A program made the translations under genes and the position numbers. A DNA stretch of 36,610 nucleotides, from positions 1-36,610 of the forward strand of contig CAKZHZ010000060.1 in the NCBI GenBank assembly GCA_936928855.1. Reading direction: 5' to 3'. The notes under the pieces were generated by a model that saw nothing but the letters and a program-made list of their open reading frames with translations, did no database searches and was not told the origin of the DNA. This stretch comes from an uncultured Polycyclovorans sp. (GTDB taxonomy: Bacteria; Pseudomonadota; Gammaproteobacteria; Nevskiales; Nevskiaceae). Numbering within the stretch: the stretch's first letter is position 1; each line of letters begins with the position of its first letter. Positions 8,376 to 16,810 of the stretch are shown here, piece after piece.

Positions 8376-9112
8376 GTCTGCTCGATGGCGTGTTGATTCT
8401 CAGCGGATTCCTCACGGCGGCCCTGTCCGGGGTGGCCGGGATGGGCGGCGGCACCATCCTGATCGCACTGTTCTTCGCATTCGGACTGGCGCCGGTCGAG
8501 GCTGTTCCATTGTTCGCCGCCGTGCAACTGGTATCGAACAGTGCGCGGACCGCCGCCTATGCGCGGCACGTTCAGTGGCAGGCCACCGGTTGGTTCCTGC
8601 TGGCCGCCGTGCCGTTGACCTTGCTGGTGGCGCCCTGGGTGGTGGTGGTCAACGCCGCAGTGGTCGAGGTGATTCTGGCCGTCCTGATCCTGGCGTCGTT
8701 GCGGGGCAGCGCCACCGCAGCCCCGCTCCGACCGCGCAGCGCGTTTCTGGTGGCCGGGGCACTCAATGGAACGCTGGGGCTGTTCGTTGGTGCGACCGGG
8801 CTACTGGTCGGTCGTCTGTTCCTGCGACCGGATTGGCGCAAGGAAACCACCATCGGCACCCTGGCGCTGACCCAGGTACTGGGCCACGGCCTGCGGGTTA
8901 TTGCCTTTGGCGTTGCCGGATTCAGCATCCTAAACCGACCGGTGCTGCTGGTTGGCTTGTGCCTGGCGGTGATCGCGGGCACCCTCGCCGGCCGCTATGC
9001 CAATGGGCGCCTGGACGAGGCGCGATTCCAACGCGTCAGCCGCATCGTGCTGCTGGTGCTGTCCGTCTATTTGCTTGTTTCAGGAGTGTGCTCACTATGG
9101 AGCCCGTCTTAG
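8372..9112 (+). CDS. TauE/SafE family sulfite exporter-like permease
   Basis: About 246 residues and roughly eight membrane segments in two related halves, each opening with a small-residue glycine motif (SGVAGMGGGTILIA, then GALNGTLGLFVGATG), typical of TauE/SafE (DUF81) carriers. These move sulfonates, sulfite or other organic anions across the inner membrane; the substrate is not predictable. A TTG start at 8372 overlaps the DUF202 stop by 4 bp with GGGGG just upstream. GTG at 8390 is an alternative, so the N-terminus is uncertain. Confidence 0.85.
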   Translation: MSLLDGVLILSGFLTAALSGVAGMGGGTILIALFFAFGLAPVEAVPLFAAVQLVSNSARTAAYARHVQWQATGWFLLAAVPLTLLVAPWVVVVNAAVVEVILAVLILASLRGSATAAPLRPRSAFLVAGALNGTLGLFVGATGLLVGRLFLRPDWRKETTIGTLALTQVLGHGLRVIAFGVAGFSILNRPVLLVGLCLAVIAGTLAGRYANGRLDEARFQRVSRIVLLVLSVYLLVSGVCSLWSPS

Positions 9113-9564
9113 CTGCCGAGGATGTTCAACAGTTAATCCGGTCAGGGTTGCCGCAGGCCGCCGGAGTGGTGGTGGAATCGATCACGGCCGGAACGGCGCG
9201 GGTGCGCCTGCCGTATGACGCGCACATGTTGCGTCCGGGTGGGGTGATCTCCGGTCCGACCCTGATGGCGGCCGCCGATACCGCCATGTACGCCTGCGTG
9301 CTGGGGCATGTCGGCCCCGACCTGATGGCCGTGACGTCTGACATGACCCTGCATTTTCTCAACAAGACGGAGGCGGGTGATGTGCTGGCGGAGGCGCGGC
9401 TGCTCAAGCTGGGGCGCCGCGTGATCGTGCTGGAGGTCTCGGTGTGCGATCACCGTGGACGGGAGACGGTGCGCGTGTCGGGCAGTTACATGCGGTCCAG
9501 CCAGGTCCCGAGCCCGGTGACCAGCGAGGGGCACAAGGCGAGCACCGTCAACAGCGCCAGCTGA
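9097..9564 (+). CDS. PaaI-like hotdog thioesterase with C-terminal extension
   Basis: The 155-residue protein has the PaaI_thioesterase hotdog fold: MLRPGGVISGPTLMAAADTAMYA (about 44-66), in which Gly and Asp shape the active site, then MTLHFLNKTEAGDVLAEARLLK. It probably hydrolyses acyl- or aryl-CoA esters. The ATG at 9097 has CAGGAG ten bases upstream and lies inside the 3' end of the TauE-like gene (16-bp overlap). The hotdog normally ends near SGSYM (about 9492). Here some 23 extra residues follow, read antisense through the 3' end of dctM. Confidence 0.88.
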   Translation: MEPVLAAEDVQQLIRSGLPQAAGVVVESITAGTARVRLPYDAHMLRPGGVISGPTLMAAADTAMYACVLGHVGPDLMAVTSDMTLHFLNKTEAGDVLAEARLLKLGRRVIVLEVSVCDHRGRETVRVSGSYMRSSQVPSPVTSEGHKASTVNSAS

Positions 9565-10853
9565 ATGGCGATGAACGGCACCACACCACGATAGATCGCG
9601 GTGGTGGCCACCTCCGGCGGCGTCACCCCGCGCAGATAGAACAGCGCGAAGCCGAACGGCGGTGTCAGGAAGCTGGTCTGCAGATTGAGGGCCATCATGA
9701 CCCCGAGCCACACCGGGTCGACGCCGAGCATCAGCAGTGCCGGCGCGACAATGGGCACCACCACGAAGGTGATCTCGATGAAGTCGATGATGAAGCCCAG
9801 CAGGAACATCAACACCATCACCGCCAGGACCGCCCCGACCGCACCGCCCGGCAACTGGTGCAGCACATCGTGCACCAGTTCGTCGCCGCCGTAGGCGTTG
9901 AACACCATTGAGAAGGCCGACGCGCCGATCAGGATCATGAACACCATGGTGCTGATGCCTGCGGTTCGTTCACCGCTGTCGCGCAGCAGGTCGCGGGAGC
10001 AGGCGCCGCGTGCAAGCGACAGCAGCAGGGCGCCGACGCCGCCGACGGCAGCAGCTTCGGTCGGCGTGGCAATACCGCCGATGATGGAGCCCAGGACGGC
10101 AATGATCAGCAGCAGCGGCGCGGAAAGGCCGACCAGCAGGCGTCGTGCCGAAAGCGGGGGCAGATCGGTGACCGCGGGGGCGCGTTCGGGGTGTCGCCAG
10201 GCGACGAAGCCGACATAGGCCAGATAGGCCAGTACCAGCAGCAGCCCCGGGACCAGGCTGCCGACGAAGAGATCGCCGACCGACACGGTGTCGGTGGAAA
10301 ACAGCCCCTGGGCCAGCTGCGCCTGCTGATAGGCCGACGACAGCACGTCACCCAGCAGGACGAGAATGATCGAGGGCGGGATGATCTGCCCGAGCGTGCC
10401 GCTGGCGGCCAGCGTGCCCGTGGCCAGTGCCGGGTCATAGCCGCGCTTCAGCAGCGTGGGCAGGCTCAGCAACCCCAGCGTCACCACGGTGGCGCCGACG
10501 ATGCCGGTGCTGGCCGCCATCAGCATGCCGACCAGGACGACCGCGACCAGCAGCCCGCCGCGCAGGCGCCCCACCAGTGAGGCCATCGACTCCAGCAGGT
10601 CCTCGGCGATGCGCGCGCGCTCCATGACCACGCCCATGAACACGAACAGTGGTACCGCCATCAGGGTTTCGTTGGTCATCACCCCGAAGATTCGGCTGGG
10701 CAGATCCATCAGCTCCGGCATTCCGAAGGCACCGATCCCCAGGCCCAGCAAGCCGAACATCAGCGCGGTGCCGCCCAGCACGAACGCGACCGGATAACCC
10801 AGCAGCAGCAGCCCACAGACCATCAGGAACATCACCACTGCCAGCGCGCTCAC
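9486..10853 (-). CDS. dctM: TRAP transporter large permease subunit (DctM)
   Basis: The GTG start at 10853 has AGGAGG seven bases upstream and overlaps the dctQ stop as GTGA, giving 455 residues (longer in-frame starts are not needed). The protein shows about twelve membrane segments and TRAP-DctM signatures: NETLMAVPLFVFMGVVMER, GTLGQIIPPSIILVLLGD, ATPTEAAAVG, and LNLQTSFLTPPFGFALFYL. This pattern is close to the TAXI-independent DctM used for carboxylates. It forms the Na+-driven permease with DctQ. No DctP binding protein is in the window. Its 3' end overlaps the convergent thioesterase by 79 bp. Confidence 0.94.
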   Translation of the reverse strand: MSALAVVMFLMVCGLLLLGYPVAFVLGGTALMFGLLGLGIGAFGMPELMDLPSRIFGVMTNETLMAVPLFVFMGVVMERARIAEDLLESMASLVGRLRGGLLVAVVLVGMLMAASTGIVGATVVTLGLLSLPTLLKRGYDPALATGTLAASGTLGQIIPPSIILVLLGDVLSSAYQQAQLAQGLFSTDTVSVGDLFVGSLVPGLLLVLAYLAYVGFVAWRHPERAPAVTDLPPLSARRLLVGLSAPLLLIIAVLGSIIGGIATPTEAAAVGGVGALLLSLARGACSRDLLRDSGERTAGISTMVFMILIGASAFSMVFNAYGGDELVHDVLHQLPGGAVGAVLAVMVLMFLLGFIIDFIEITFVVVPIVAPALLMLGVDPVWLGVMMALNLQTSFLTPPFGFALFYLRGVTPPEVATTAIYRGVVPFIAIQLALLTVLALCPSLVTGLGTWLDRM

Positions 10854-11353
10854 GGCGTCGCCTCCTGGCGTTTGCGCAGGGCGTGCCGGATTTCTACCAG
10901 GCCTTGCAGCAGCAGTTGCGCGCCGAGCACCAGGATCAGGGTTTTGAGCAGCCATACCAGCGGCAGTCCGCCGGGGTCCATGGAGGTTTCACCGATGGCC
11001 CAGGCGCGTGCCACGTAGTTCCAGGCGATGATCAGCAGGAACAGCGCGAACGGCATCAGCAGGCACAGCGTGCCGAACAGATCTGCGGTGGCCTGGCCGC
11101 GCGGCGACAGGCGCCCATACACCACGTCGACCCGTACATGCTCGCCGCGGCGCAGGCCGGCAGCGGCGGCCAGCATGAAGATCGCGGCATGCAGGTAGAG
11201 CGCGCTTTCCTGCAGTGCGGCACTGCCGATGCCCGCGACATAGCGCAGGGCGACCACGGCGAACACCAATAGGGTCAGCAGCAGCGCGAAACGTCCGGCC
11301 AGACGGAACAGTGCGTCATTCAGCCACTCGATGACATCCAGCAGCCGGCTCAC
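10850..11353 (-). CDS. dctQ: TRAP transporter small permease subunit (DctQ)
   Basis: This 167-residue protein has four membrane helices and the DctQ pattern ALYLHAAIFMLAAAAGLRRGEHVRVDVVYGRLS, where the R-x-x-E-H-V-R-V-D motif is diagnostic. It pairs with DctM to form the membrane domain of a TRAP carrier. Its start overlaps the stop of thrB by 4 bp and its stop overlaps the dctM start by 4 bp, so the three are translationally coupled. Confidence 0.93.
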   Translation of the reverse strand: MSRLLDVIEWLNDALFRLAGRFALLLTLLVFAVVALRYVAGIGSAALQESALYLHAAIFMLAAAAGLRRGEHVRVDVVYGRLSPRGQATADLFGTLCLLMPFALFLLIIAWNYVARAWAIGETSMDPGGLPLVWLLKTLILVLGAQLLLQGLVEIRHALRKRQEATP

Positions 11354-12288
11354 AGCGGCGGTGGCGCCTGCTCGCGGTGGTGGGCGAGGATCAGCCGGTA
11401 GGCTTCCGGATCCTTTACGTGGACCACGTCGCCTTCACGCGGGAACAACCAGTCATAGAGTCGGGACAGATAGAAGCGGAACGCCGCAGCACGCAGGGTC
11501 AGCTGCCAGGCAGTGCGCTCCTTCGCGGTGGGTTCGCGGCGACTGCGGTATGCCGAGACCAGTGCCTCCCAGCGGGCGGCATTGACCGTGCCATCAGGCT
11601 CGAAGCACCAGTCGTTCACGGTCACCGCCAGGTCATACAGCAGGGCGTCATTGCAGGCGTAGTAGAAGTCGATGACCCCGGTGAGGCGGTCATCGACAAA
11701 CAACGCATTGTCACGGAACAGGTCAGCGTGGATCACGCCCTGCGGCAAGGTCTGGAGGTCCAGTTGGGACTGCGCGGCGAGTTCATCCTGAATCAGGGCC
11801 TGCGCCTCTGGGTGGGCCTTCGGCAGGACGGCTTCGGCCGTTTCGCGCCGCCATTGCGGGCCGCGGCTGTTGTCGCAGTGTCCGCCATACGACTGTCCGA
11901 TCACATGAAGCTCGCCCAGCGCACGGCCGACTGCGCGGCATTGCTCGATAGTGGGGAACAGGACGCCCTGACCCGCAAGCCGGCGGACCAGGGCCGCCGG
12001 CTTGCCGTTGAGCGTTGTCAGCGTCGTGTCGTCGCGGGTGCGGACCGGCATGGCACCGGGGAAGCCGTGGCTTGCGAGGTGCTCCATCAGGCCGAGAAAA
12101 AACGGCAGGTCGTCGTAGTTGAGGCGCTCGAACAGCGTCAACACCCAACGTCCGTCGCTGGTATCGACGAAATAGTTGGTGTTCTCCACGCCTTCGCCGA
12201 TGCCCTGGAAGTTGAGCAGCCGCCCGACTGGATAGCGTTCGAGAAAGCGCTTGAGTTCGCTGTGGGAAACCTTGGTGAAAACAGACAT
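11350..12288 (-). CDS. thrB: Homoserine kinase, APH-superfamily type
   Basis: The 312-residue protein starts at the ATG at 12288 (MSVFTKVSHSELKRFLERY) and matches the Pseudomonas/Rhizobium type ThrB, not the GHMP type of E. coli. Signatures are GIGEGVENTNYFVDT, VIHADLFRDNALF (catalytic Asp and Asn of the APH fold) and GVIDFYYA. It phosphorylates L-homoserine with ATP in threonine synthesis in the cytoplasm. The length is close to the usual 316. It is followed without a gap by TRAP transporter genes, which is an odd partner for thrB. The ribosome binding site is weak. Confidence 0.94.
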   Translation of the reverse strand: MSVFTKVSHSELKRFLERYPVGRLLNFQGIGEGVENTNYFVDTSDGRWVLTLFERLNYDDLPFFLGLMEHLASHGFPGAMPVRTRDDTTLTTLNGKPAALVRRLAGQGVLFPTIEQCRAVGRALGELHVIGQSYGGHCDNSRGPQWRRETAEAVLPKAHPEAQALIQDELAAQSQLDLQTLPQGVIHADLFRDNALFVDDRLTGVIDFYYACNDALLYDLAVTVNDWCFEPDGTVNAARWEALVSAYRSRREPTAKERTAWQLTLRAAAFRFYLSRLYDWLFPREGDVVHVKDPEAYRLILAHHREQAPPPL

Positions 12289-12377
12289 GAGGGCGGACGC
12301 GGCCGGAAAGACCGCAAGCCTATTTCGAGCAGGGGCCGAAGTCCAACCCGTGAGGGGCTGCTGTCTCCGCCGGGACG

Positions 12378-13838
12378 CTATCGACGCCAGAACGCGGGGG
12401 TGAACAGCACCAGCACAGAGAAGATCTCCAGGCGCCCCAGCAGCATGGTGACCACCAGTATCCACTTGCCGGCGGGGCTCACGCTGTTCATCGCCGCATT
12501 GACCTCTCCCAGGCCGGGCCCCATGTTGTTGATCGAGGCCGCCACTGCCGAGAACGCGGTCAGGGGATCGAGCCCGGTAGCGATCATCGCGCAGGTCAAC
12601 ACCAGTGTGCAGGCGATGTAGATTGAAAAGAAGCCACCCACCGCATGGACCACATGCTCCGGAATCCTGCGCCCGTCCAACTTGATCGGCGTCAGGCTGC
12701 GAGGGTGCGTCAGCAGGCGCAACTCACGTGCGGCCTGCTTCGCGAACAGCAGCACGCGAATGGCCTTCACGCCGCCCGAAGTGGATCCGGCACAGCCCAC
12801 CACAAAGCCGGCAAGGATGAGTGTCACCGGCAGGTAGGCGGGCCACAGTGTCGGGTTGGCGGTGGCGAAACCGGTTGTGGTGCCGTAGGAGATCACATGG
12901 AACAGACCGCTGCGCACTGCGTTCAGCGGATGGTCGTAGAGGCCGGAGGCTGCCAGCGGGATGCACACCACCAGTGCCAGCCCGAGGATGATACCCAGGC
13001 TGGTTCTCAGCTCCGCATCGCGCAGGTAGCGGCGCGGGTCGCCGGTACGCCACACCATGAAGTGCACGGAGAAGTTCACCGTGGCCAGCAGCATGAACAG
13101 CATGACCACCCATTCCAGCAAGGGGCTGCCGTAGTGGCCGATGCTGGCATCGTGGGTGGAGAAGCCGCCGGTGGCGATAGTCGACATGGCGTGGCAGAGC
13201 GCGTCAAAGCTCGACATGCCGCACAGACGGTAGGCCACCGCGCACAGCAGCGTCAGTGTGAGATAGACGGTCCATAGCAAGCGGGCCGTCTCGGCGATGC
13301 GGGGCGTCAGTTTCTCGTTCTTGATCGGCCCTGGCGTTTCGGTCCGGTACAGCTGCATGCCGCCAATGCCCAGCATCGGCAGCACTGCCACCGCCAGCAC
13401 GATGATGCCCATGCCGCCCAGCCAGTGGAGTTGCACGCGGTAATAGTTGAGCGAGGGGGGCAGCAGGTCGAGCCCGGTGGCGATCACCGTGGCGCCGGTG
13501 GTGGTCAGACCTGAGGTGGATTCGAACAGCGCGTCGGTGAAGCTGTCCCAGCCGACATCGGTGACGTAGAGCGGGACTGCCCCGAAGACGGACATCACCG
13601 CCCACAGCAGTACCGTGATGAGAAAGCCGTCCCGCACCTTCAGTTCGCGCCGCGACCTGCGGGCGAGCGCCCACAGCACAAAGCCGGTGCCCAGCGTGAT
13701 CCACAGCGCTTCCAGGTAGGCGTAGGCCACACCATCGGCAAGCGCAACGCTCACCGCCAGCGGCACCAGGTGGGTCAGCGAAAACGCCATCAGCAGGATG
13801 CCGATGACGCGCTGAACCGGAGCGTAGCGGTGGTCCAT
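12378..13838 (-). CDS. trkH: Trk-type potassium uptake protein TrkH, second tandem copy
   Basis: The 486-residue protein has four membrane-pore-membrane repeats. Its pore-loop motifs are SGLTTTGATV (109-118), STIATGGFST (219-228), YGTTTGFAT and NNMGPGLGE. It is the K+-translocating subunit that works with the TrkA gating ring. It starts one base after the stop of the first trkH (ATG at 13838). All four selectivity loops keep the usual Gly and Thr residues. It shares long stretches with the first copy (ALFESTSGLTTT against VFESISGLTTT; PMLGIGGMQLY in both), so a duplication within the operon is likely. Confidence 0.95.
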   Translation of the reverse strand: MDHRYAPVQRVIGILLMAFSLTHLVPLAVSVALADGVAYAYLEALWITLGTGFVLWALARRSRRELKVRDGFLITVLLWAVMSVFGAVPLYVTDVGWDSFTDALFESTSGLTTTGATVIATGLDLLPPSLNYYRVQLHWLGGMGIIVLAVAVLPMLGIGGMQLYRTETPGPIKNEKLTPRIAETARLLWTVYLTLTLLCAVAYRLCGMSSFDALCHAMSTIATGGFSTHDASIGHYGSPLLEWVVMLFMLLATVNFSVHFMVWRTGDPRRYLRDAELRTSLGIILGLALVVCIPLAASGLYDHPLNAVRSGLFHVISYGTTTGFATANPTLWPAYLPVTLILAGFVVGCAGSTSGGVKAIRVLLFAKQAARELRLLTHPRSLTPIKLDGRRIPEHVVHAVGGFFSIYIACTLVLTCAMIATGLDPLTAFSAVAASINNMGPGLGEVNAAMNSVSPAGKWILVVTMLLGRLEIFSVLVLFTPAFWRR

Positions 13839-13839
13839 T

Positions 13840-15321
13840 TCAGCGACGCCAGAAATAGGGCGTCATCAGTACCAGCAGGGGGAAGAGTTCAAGGCGCCCC
13901 AGCAGCATGGCGTAGGTGCCGATCCATAGCGCGACATCATTCATGCCGGCGAAATTGGAGGACACCTCGCCCAGGCCCGGGCCCAGGTTGTTGATGCAGG
14001 CAGCGACGGCCGAGAACGCAGTGACCAGATCCAGGCCGGTGGCGAGCATGGCGATCAGCAGCAGTACGAAGAACCCCATGTAGATGGAGGTGAAGCCCCA
14101 GACCGCCTGAACGATTTCGCGTGATACCGATTTGTTGCCCAGTTTCACCGGAATCTCGGCACTGGGGTGGATCAGGCGCACCACCTCGCGGATGCCCTGC
14201 TTGAATACCAGCATGACCCGCACCACCTTCATGCCGCCGGCAGTGGAATGGGCGCAGCCACCGATGAAGCTGGCGAGCAGCAACATCGCGGGCAGGAACG
14301 AGGGCCAGACCGTGATATCGGTCGTGGTGAAGCCCGAGGTGGTGCCGTACGACACGACATGGAACAGCCCGGTGATGAAGCTGTCGGCCAGATCGAAATG
14401 GCGGCTGCCGAACAGCAGCAGCCCGGCAATCAGCGACAGCCCGGCCAGGATCAGCACGAAGGCGCGGAACTCCGGGTCCATTCGGTAGATGGCGAAGGAA
14501 CGTGCCCGCCAGGCCGCGAAATGCAGGGAGAAATTGGCGGCTGCCAGGATCATGAAGATGATCGCGATGCCCTCCACCAGTCGGCTGTCGAAGTGGCCGA
14601 GGCTGGCGTCGTAGGTGGAGAAGCCGCCGATCGCCACGGTGGAAAAGCTGTGGCCGATGGCATCGAACCAGCTCATGCCGGCCCAGCGGTAGGCCAGGGC
14701 GCAGAGCATGGTCAGGCCAAAGTAAATGGTCCACAGGGCCCGCGCTGTTTCGACGATGCGGGGCGTCAGCTTGTTGTCCTTCACCGGTCCCGGTGCCTCG
14801 GCCTTGTACAGCTGCATGCCGCCGATCCCCAGCATCGGCAGAATGGCCACGGCCAGGACCACGATGCCCATGCCCCCCAGCCATTGCAGCTGCTGACGAT
14901 AGAAGCGGATGCCCTCGGGCAGGTGCTCGATGCCGACCAGCACGGTGGCGCCGGTGGTGGTCAGGCCCGAAATCGACTCGAAGACCGCTTGTGCGATGGT
15001 GACTTCCGGGCGGGGGGCGATATAGAAGGGGATGGCGCCGTAGAGACCCAGCACCACCCAGAACAGCACCACCACCAGGAAGCCGTCACGGATCTTGAGC
15101 TCCGAATGCCCGTTGCGCACAGGCCACCAGAGCGCTGCGCCGGAGCTGAGCGTGACCAGCATGGCCGTGAGAAAGGCGTGTTCGACCGCGTTCTCGTGGA
15201 GGTGGCTGACCAGCACCGGCGGCAGCATCGTCACCGAGAAGATCATCAGCAGCACGCCGATCACCCGCTGTACCGCCGCGAAGCGATGGATGCGATGGCG
15301 TTTGGCGTCGACCAGCGGCAC
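13840..15321 (-). CDS. trkH: Trk-type potassium uptake protein TrkH, first tandem copy
   Basis: The 493-residue TrkH has pore loops SGLTTTGATV (118-127), STVAIGGFST (227-236), YGTTSGFTTTD (325-335) and NNLGPGLGE. In the second loop Ile231 replaces the Thr found at the same place in the neighbouring copy, which may alter conductance. It starts with GTG at 15321, three bases after the trkA stop, with little Shine-Dalgarno, so it probably depends on coupling to trkA. Both copies could assemble with the same TrkA ring; E. coli likewise has TrkH and TrkG. Confidence 0.95.
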   Translation of the reverse strand: MPLVDAKRHRIHRFAAVQRVIGVLLMIFSVTMLPPVLVSHLHENAVEHAFLTAMLVTLSSGAALWWPVRNGHSELKIRDGFLVVVLFWVVLGLYGAIPFYIAPRPEVTIAQAVFESISGLTTTGATVLVGIEHLPEGIRFYRQQLQWLGGMGIVVLAVAILPMLGIGGMQLYKAEAPGPVKDNKLTPRIVETARALWTIYFGLTMLCALAYRWAGMSWFDAIGHSFSTVAIGGFSTYDASLGHFDSRLVEGIAIIFMILAAANFSLHFAAWRARSFAIYRMDPEFRAFVLILAGLSLIAGLLLFGSRHFDLADSFITGLFHVVSYGTTSGFTTTDITVWPSFLPAMLLLASFIGGCAHSTAGGMKVVRVMLVFKQGIREVVRLIHPSAEIPVKLGNKSVSREIVQAVWGFTSIYMGFFVLLLIAMLATGLDLVTAFSAVAACINNLGPGLGEVSSNFAGMNDVALWIGTYAMLLGRLELFPLLVLMTPYFWRR

Positions 15322-15324
15322 GGG

Positions 15325-16698
15325 TCAGAAGAACGTCAGGCCGACCTGGAACAGCTTTTCGACATCTTTCACGTGCTTGCGGTTGACCAGGAAGAGAATG
15401 ACGTGATCCTCCGCCTCGATCACCGTGTCGTGATGGGCGATGATCACTTCGTCGCCACGCACGATGGCACCAATGGTGGTGCCGGGTGGCAACTTGATCT
15501 CCGCCAGTGGCCGGCCCACCACCCTCGAATTGGACGGATCGCCGTGCGCCACCGCCTCAATGGCTTCTGCCGCGCCGCGCCGCAGGCTGTGGACCTTGAC
15601 CACATCGCCACGGCGCACCCTGGCCAGCAGGGCACTGACGGTGGACTGCTGCGGGCTGATCGCGATGTCGATATCGCTGCCCTCGACCAGCTCAACGTAA
15701 GACGGACGGTTGATCAGGCATAGCGACTTCCGGGCGCCCAGGCGCTTGGCCAGCATCGCCGACAGGATGTTGGCTTCGTCGTCGTTGGTGATGGCGCAGA
15801 AGACGTCGCAATCCTCGATGTTCTCCTCGCGCAGCAGCCCCTCGTCGGCGGCGTCGCCGTGCAACACGATGGCTTTTGACAGCTCTTCGGACAGATAGCG
15901 GGCGCGGTCCTTGTACTTCTCCAGCAACTTGACCTGGATGCGGTCTTCCAGCACCCGGGCAAGCCGCAGGCCGATGCGACCGCCGCCGGCCAGCATCACC
16001 CGTTTGACCGGTTTGTCGCTGCGGCGCAGCTCCGCAATGATCTTGGGGATGTGCGCGCGTGCGGCGACGAAGAACACCTCATCCTCCGCTTCGATGATGG
16101 TGTCGCCCTCGGGGATGATCGGCTTGCCCCGGCGGTAGATCGCCGCCACCCGGGCATCGATGCCGGGCAGGTGCTCCGGCAGTTCGCGCAGCTGGCGCGA
16201 CACCAGCGGTCCGCCGTAGTAGGCGCGCACACCGACCAGGCGCACCCGGCCATCCGCAAAGTCCACCACCTGCAGCGCGCCCGGATACTCGATCAGGCGC
16301 TGGATGTAGTCGGTGACCAGCTGCTCGGGCGAAATATGCATGTCGATCGCGAGGGCATCGCTTTCGAACAGCCGGTCTTCGCGCAGATACTCCGCCGCGC
16401 GCACCCGCGCGATCTTGGTGGGGGTATGGAACAGCGTGTAAGCGACCTTGCAGGCCAGCATGTTGGTTTCGTCACTCTCGGTGACGGCGATGATCATGTC
16501 GGCATCATCGGCACCCGCGCGCCGCAGCACGTTCGGGTAGGAGGCATGCCCCTGCACCGTGCGGATGTCGAGCCGCTCCTGCAGGTCTTCGAGCAGGCCC
16601 GGATCGGTATCGATGACGGTCACATCGTTCTGCTCGCTGGCGAGATTATCCGCCAACGTGGCCCCGACCTGACCGGCACCCAGGATGATGATTTTCAT
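15325..16698 (-). CDS. trkA: Trk system potassium uptake regulatory protein TrkA
   Basis: This 457-residue cytoplasmic protein has two RCK units, each with a Rossmann NAD-binding domain and a TrkA_C domain. The first dinucleotide motif is GAGQVG (residues 7-12), with the acidic VIDTD end at 28-32. The second motif is GGGRIG around 240. The length matches E. coli TrkA (458). It forms the ligand-gated ring under TrkH. It is first in the trkA-trkH-trkH run and is preceded by an unusually AT-rich intergenic stretch that probably holds the promoter. Confidence 0.96.
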   Translation of the reverse strand: MKIIILGAGQVGATLADNLASEQNDVTVIDTDPGLLEDLQERLDIRTVQGHASYPNVLRRAGADDADMIIAVTESDETNMLACKVAYTLFHTPTKIARVRAAEYLREDRLFESDALAIDMHISPEQLVTDYIQRLIEYPGALQVVDFADGRVRLVGVRAYYGGPLVSRQLRELPEHLPGIDARVAAIYRRGKPIIPEGDTIIEAEDEVFFVAARAHIPKIIAELRRSDKPVKRVMLAGGGRIGLRLARVLEDRIQVKLLEKYKDRARYLSEELSKAIVLHGDAADEGLLREENIEDCDVFCAITNDDEANILSAMLAKRLGARKSLCLINRPSYVELVEGSDIDIAISPQQSTVSALLARVRRGDVVKVHSLRRGAAEAIEAVAHGDPSNSRVVGRPLAEIKLPPGTTIGAIVRGDEVIIAHHDTVIEAEDHVILFLVNRKHVKDVEKLFQVGLTFF

Positions 16699-16810
16699 GG
16701 GGGGCGCACGTTACGCCGGGGCTGGTGCCCCCGCAAGCGTTCTGCGTGGCTGGGACCGCGGAAGATGTGAATATATATACAAAAAAACATCAATAAATAA
16801 TATTAAATCT
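16699..16810. promoter_or_regulatory. AT-rich intergenic region upstream of trkA
   Basis: About 50 bases (16763-16813) are nearly pure A/T, with ATATATATAC, a run of seven A and AATAATATTAAAT, in a genome otherwise near two-thirds GC. GTGAATA (16768-16774) and TATTCAC (16812-16818) form a distant inverted repeat at its borders. It follows the GDPD gene stop and precedes trkA, so promoter, UP-element or nucleoid-protein binding is likely. No single -35/-10 pair stands out. Confidence 0.5.

Noticed and set aside
9444..9911. 155-codon plus-strand frame rich in His, Gln and Asp near the dctM end
   Set aside because: It is antisense to the conserved membrane segments of DctM; the composition results from reversed hydrophobic codons.
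14167..15723. 518-codon open frame on the plus strand opposite trkH and trkA
   Set aside because: It is antisense to well-recognised genes and its product is low-complexity, rich in His, Asp and Gln, as expected from reversed GC-rich codons.
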